DNA of 64,000 nt from Acidimicrobiaceae bacterium (GTDB lineage: Bacteria; Actinomycetota; Acidimicrobiia; Acidimicrobiales; UBA8592): NCBI GenBank assembly GCA_002709645.1, contig PAQG01000031.1:1-64000 (forward strand). The letters are read 5' to 3'. Shown one piece after another: positions 61,091 to 64,000 of this stretch. The position numbers and the translations under genes were made by a program. Numbering within the stretch: position 1 is the first letter of the stretch; each line of letters begins with the position of its first letter. The notes under the pieces are model-generated. The model was not told the DNA's origin, did not search any database, and worked only from the letters and a program-made list of their open reading frames with translations.

Positions 61091-61681
61091 ATGGAAAAAT
61101 TAAATCAGGTCTCAATAATTCTCGCGTCAGCATTCGCAGGCGACCCTTTCATGGAATGGCTTTTTCCTGGGGAAGAACACCAAAATAATGTTCAAAGATG
61201 GTGGGATTACATAGCCCAAGCCAGTTTAGAAAAAGGCAATTCACAGTTAGAAATTGACGAAGAGAGAACAACTGCCTCTATCTGGGAGAAACCAAAATTT
61301 GAGATAAAGAAAAACAGCGATGATGAGGGCCTAGATGCTTTCGTGAATTTCATCGAACCTTTAGTAGGTGAACGTCTTCCAACTGTTCTTCAAGCGTTGT
61401 ACGAAGTGAGCTTAGAACACCCAGATGAACCCCATTGGTATCTTCAGGCTGTTGGGACTCTCCCAAACATGCAAGGGAAAGGGAAGGGGGCTGCTCTGCT
61501 CGGTCCGGTTCTAGATACCTGTGATGCAGTAGGTCTTGGAGCGTATCTTGAATCTAGCAACCCAAGAAATGTGCCTTTTTATTACCGGTTGGGTTTTGAG
61601 ATAAGTAAAGAATTGATTCTGGCAGACGGCCAAGCACAACTTACTTGCATGTGGCGCAGACCTAGACCAGTAGAGTGTTAA
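61091..61681 (+). CDS. GNAT family N-acetyltransferase
   Basis: HWYLQAVGTLPNMQGKGKGAALLGPVLDTCDAVGLGAYLESSNPRNVPFYYRLGFE. Confidence 0.88.
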   Translation: MEKLNQVSIILASAFAGDPFMEWLFPGEEHQNNVQRWWDYIAQASLEKGNSQLEIDEERTTASIWEKPKFEIKKNSDDEGLDAFVNFIEPLVGERLPTVLQALYEVSLEHPDEPHWYLQAVGTLPNMQGKGKGAALLGPVLDTCDAVGLGAYLESSNPRNVPFYYRLGFEISKELILADGQAQLTCMWRRPRPVEC

Positions 61682-61839
61682 ATGCCATCTGCGCCAAGGA
61701 CGATGTCCCATCTATCCAAACAATCCTTGCAACGATAGAAGACTATCATGCCCTTTTCCCAGCCTAATTCTGGTTCCTTACTTCCTAAATAACAGCGCCC
61801 TCCACAATCAACGCAAATAATTTCATCAGGGAGATCCAT
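61678..61839 (-). CDS. Small zinc-ribbon protein (53 aa), not in ORF track
   Basis: MDLPDEIICVDCGGRCYLGSKEPELGWEKGMIVFYRCKDCLDRWDIVLGADGI*: paired CxxC motifs, convergent with GNAT gene. Confidence 0.7.
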   Translation of the reverse strand: MDLPDEIICVDCGGRCYLGSKEPELGWEKGMIVFYRCKDCLDRWDIVLGADGI

Positions 61840-61875
61840 TGCCACTAAGCCAGTCTGAAGGTAATGTATCGCATC

Positions 61876-62388
61876 ATGCGAATCGTAGCTGGTACAGCCC
61901 GTGGGCGAAAGCTCACCGTTCCTTCAAATAGTAAAATTAGACCGACAAAGGATCGAGTTAGAGAGGCAATTTTTAATTCTTTGCATAGTTATGGCTTAGT
62001 TGAAGATCTTTGCTATCTTGACCTATTCGCTGGGACAGGCTCTTTAGGTTTAGAAGCTCTATCAAGAGGGGCGAATTCAGTAGTCTTTGTTGACAATAAT
62101 GAATTATCTGTAAATACGATTACACATAATCTACAAATGCTGGGGTTCGATAGCAAGGCAGAAGTAAGACACCAAGATGCAGTAATGTATTTAAAGGAAG
62201 CAAGAGATTTTGATGTTGCGATCCTAGATCCTCCCTACGAATTCGACCTTTGGGATCAGTTAATATCGCAAATTAAGTCAAAAGTAGTAGTAATTGAAAC
62301 ATCACAAAAAATTGCCCTAAATGAGTACTGGAAGATTATTAAGGAACAAAATTATGGGCAGTCAAATGTGCTAATAGCTAAGAAATAA
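61876..62388 (+). CDS. rsmD: 16S rRNA (guanine(966)-N(2))-methyltransferase
   Basis: MRIVAGTARGRKLTVPSNSKIRPTKDRVREAIFNSL, DLFAGTGSLGLEALSRGA, AILDPPYEF. Confidence 0.95.
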   Translation: MRIVAGTARGRKLTVPSNSKIRPTKDRVREAIFNSLHSYGLVEDLCYLDLFAGTGSLGLEALSRGANSVVFVDNNELSVNTITHNLQMLGFDSKAEVRHQDAVMYLKEARDFDVAILDPPYEFDLWDQLISQIKSKVVVIETSQKIALNEYWKIIKEQNYGQSNVLIAKK

Positions 62389-62428
62389 GGCTCATTTCCC
62401 CTTTAGATGTATAGTATCTCGTTAATTG

Positions 62429-62457
62429 TTGGGTGCAGGCGATGAATTTCCTACAAT
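62429..62457 (+). promoter_or_regulatory. Candidate sigma70-like promoter upstream of coaD
   Basis: TTGGGT-17 nt-TACAAT in the intergenic gap. Confidence 0.4.
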
Positions 62458-62523
62458 GGTATGAAGAGAAAGCAACAACCTGAAACATCTGGTACACCAC
62501 TCAAACACAAATAGGTTAGCGAA

Positions 62524-63003
62524 ATGACAAAAGCAATGTATCCGGGATCATTCGATCCGCTGCATCTTGGACACCTCAATATTGTTGAAATTGCTGCAAG
62601 TATTTTTGATGAAGTGGTAGTCGTGACAATGCAAAACCCTGAGAAAAAAAGCTTTCTCTCTCTTGAGGCGAGAGAAGATCTGCTCAAATCAAGTTTTTCC
62701 CACCTACCTAATGTTTCTACAGCGAATTCATCAGGTCTGGTCGTTAATGCTGCGGTTGATCTTGAAGCAACAGTTATTGTTAAGGGTTTGCGATCCACAG
62801 GTGATTTTGAGATAGAAATGCAGATGGCTCAAACTAACAAAACCGTGGCTGGAGTTGAGACAATTTTTATACCATCTGAACCTGCACATTCACATATCTC
62901 AAGTAGGTTTATTCGTGAAATCGCAACTTTGGGAGGCGATGTATCAGCGCTAGTCCCTGAAAGCGTTGCTAGTTTACTCTCGGGGAGGCTAAACGATGAG
63001 TGA
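62524..63003 (+). CDS. coaD: Phosphopantetheine adenylyltransferase
   Basis: MYPGSFDPLHLGHLNIVEIAASIFDEVVV, VVKGLRSTGDFEIEMQMAQTNK, HSHISSRFIREIA. Confidence 0.97.
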   Translation: MTKAMYPGSFDPLHLGHLNIVEIAASIFDEVVVVTMQNPEKKSFLSLEAREDLLKSSFSHLPNVSTANSSGLVVNAAVDLEATVIVKGLRSTGDFEIEMQMAQTNKTVAGVETIFIPSEPAHSHISSRFIREIATLGGDVSALVPESVASLLSGRLNDE

Positions 63004-63583
63004 ACACGATGAGACAGAACATTCTTTTGAATCAGTAGAACCATATGAAGCACCAGAAGTAGAGAGATTGATCCAAGGGCTTATTAACGTAATTGATGCA
63101 GCGCGTCCAGTTCCACTTTCTTCATCCTCAATGATAAATAAAGATGAAGTGATTTCTGTTTTAAATGATGTTTCGCTCCGATTGCCTGATGAGATTCGAG
63201 CAGCGAGATGGTTACTCAAACAACGTGAGGATTTTCTCGCAAGGACACAAAGAGAGGGTGACGAGTTGATTGACCTTGCACGCGCTCGCGCAGGCCAGAT
63301 GGTGCAAAAGTCTGAAGTAGTGAAAGCTGCAGAGGTTCGTGCTCGAAGAATTGTTGAGGATGCCCAATCGGAAGCTCGGAGGCTCCAGTTAGAAACTGAA
63401 GACTACTGTGATCAGAGACTTGCGAGCTTTGAAGCTGTCCTTAAGAAAACGCAAAAAATTGTCGCTGATGGTCGGTCTAAATTGCAAGGAGACCCACTGT
63501 CGGAACTTAAAGAGGCGCATAGTCAAGATCAAGAAGAGACCCAAAGTACGCCTGAGCTCTACGATCAGGACGAATTTGAGTAA
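62996..63583 (+). CDS. DivIVA/SepIVA-like coiled-coil protein
   Basis: Long coiled-coil RREGDELIDLARARAGQMVQKSEVVKAAEVRARRIVEDAQSEARRLQLETEDYCDQRL; located between coaD and DUF177 gene. Confidence 0.7.
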   Translation: MSEHDETEHSFESVEPYEAPEVERLIQGLINVIDAARPVPLSSSSMINKDEVISVLNDVSLRLPDEIRAARWLLKQREDFLARTQREGDELIDLARARAGQMVQKSEVVKAAEVRARRIVEDAQSEARRLQLETEDYCDQRLASFEAVLKKTQKIVADGRSKLQGDPLSELKEAHSQDQEETQSTPELYDQDEFE

Positions 63584-64000
63584 AGACAACTCAGCCTCCA
63601 CGGATCTAGTAATTGACATCCCCAGTCTGTTTCGAAATGCAGGATCATTTGAACCGGTTGAATGTCAATGGAGTCCTTCGGAAATAGTAACGAGTTACTC
63701 ATCAGCTAAAGCGCTTGTAGGGGTACTCAACGTCGAGGCTTTAACTGAAAAAATCACTGTAAGTGGAAGCATAGATATTCATTGGATCGGACCGTGTAGA
63801 AGGTGTTTAGAGGAGGCTAAAGGAATAACTCAGATATTCATTCAAGAAATTTTTGAACACAATGCAGCTGAAGGAGAGACTTTTGAATTCCCTTCCGGAG
63901 AAAAGTTAGACCTAAAGCCGATGCTTACAGAGCAAACGCTTTTAAGTTTACCTCTAGCCCCCCTGTGTTCAGATACATGCGAAGGCCCTATAGACACCGA
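63576..64000 (+). CDS. DUF177 (YceD-like) protein, 3' truncated by window edge
   Basis: TTG start overlapping previous stop; SGSIDIHWIGPCRRCLEEAKG and LPLAPLCSDTCEG cysteines typical of DUF177. Confidence 0.8.
   Translation, partial: MSKDNSASTDLVIDIPSLFRNAGSFEPVECQWSPSEIVTSYSSAKALVGVLNVEALTEKITVSGSIDIHWIGPCRRCLEEAKGITQIFIQEIFEHNAAEGETFEFPSGEKLDLKPMLTEQTLLSLPLAPLCSDTCEGPIDT

Noticed and set aside
62461-62514. 17-aa ORF MKRKQQPETSGTPLKHK upstream of coaD
   Set aside because: The likely promoter -10 (62452-62457) is so close that the ATG would be at or before the transcription start; too short to support.
1-64000. Mobile element, prophage, CRISPR, tRNA or rRNA signals
   Set aside because: I looked for direct-repeat arrays, transposase/integrase motifs and tRNA/rRNA-like sequence in intergenic gaps and saw none; a tool-based scan would be needed to exclude them fully.

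Overview
This window is a gene-dense chromosomal segment, probably from a low-GC, possibly marine, actinobacterium. The lineage inference rests on Mca-, NucS-, MurT/GatD-, CofC- and UvrD2/HRDC-like proteins occurring together. I see no rRNA, tRNA, CRISPR array, transposase or phage gene. The most unusual part is a roughly 16-kb same-strand (minus) island at about 794-16821. It encodes two distinct molybdenum hydroxylases of the xanthine dehydrogenase family (one three-subunit, one 2Fe-2S/Mo fusion), an SsnA-like amidohydrolase, an N-carbamoyl-D-amino-acid hydrolase, an N-carbamoyl-L-amino-acid/allantoate-type hydrolase, a dihydropyrimidinase/D-hydantoinase, a creatininase-family protein, an 8-oxoguanine-deaminase-like protein, an amidase, a DUF2237 protein and an F420-type luciferase-like oxidoreductase. 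A second luciferase-like gene flanks it. This looks like an N-heterocycle/ureide catabolic cluster whose gene content recalls the E. coli hyuA-ssnA-xdhD region. The rest is mostly housekeeping: serA, cofC, gpsA, rnhB, mca, nucS, cysQ/cysDNC, gatD/murT, ettA, xth, uvrD2-like, an mhuD-like heme oxygenase, galE, pckA, recG, rsmD, coaD, a DivIVA/SepIVA-like protein and the start of a DUF177 gene. Further points of interest are an APC permease with fused EIIA-like and RCK_C-like regions, a rhomboid-fold protein apparently lacking the catalytic dyad, an unannotated 53-aa zinc-ribbon gene, a large GH15-like gene of unknown function, shared palindromes upstream of two genes, and repeated 4-nt convergent stop-codon overlaps. 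All family assignments come from reading motifs; no database search was run.
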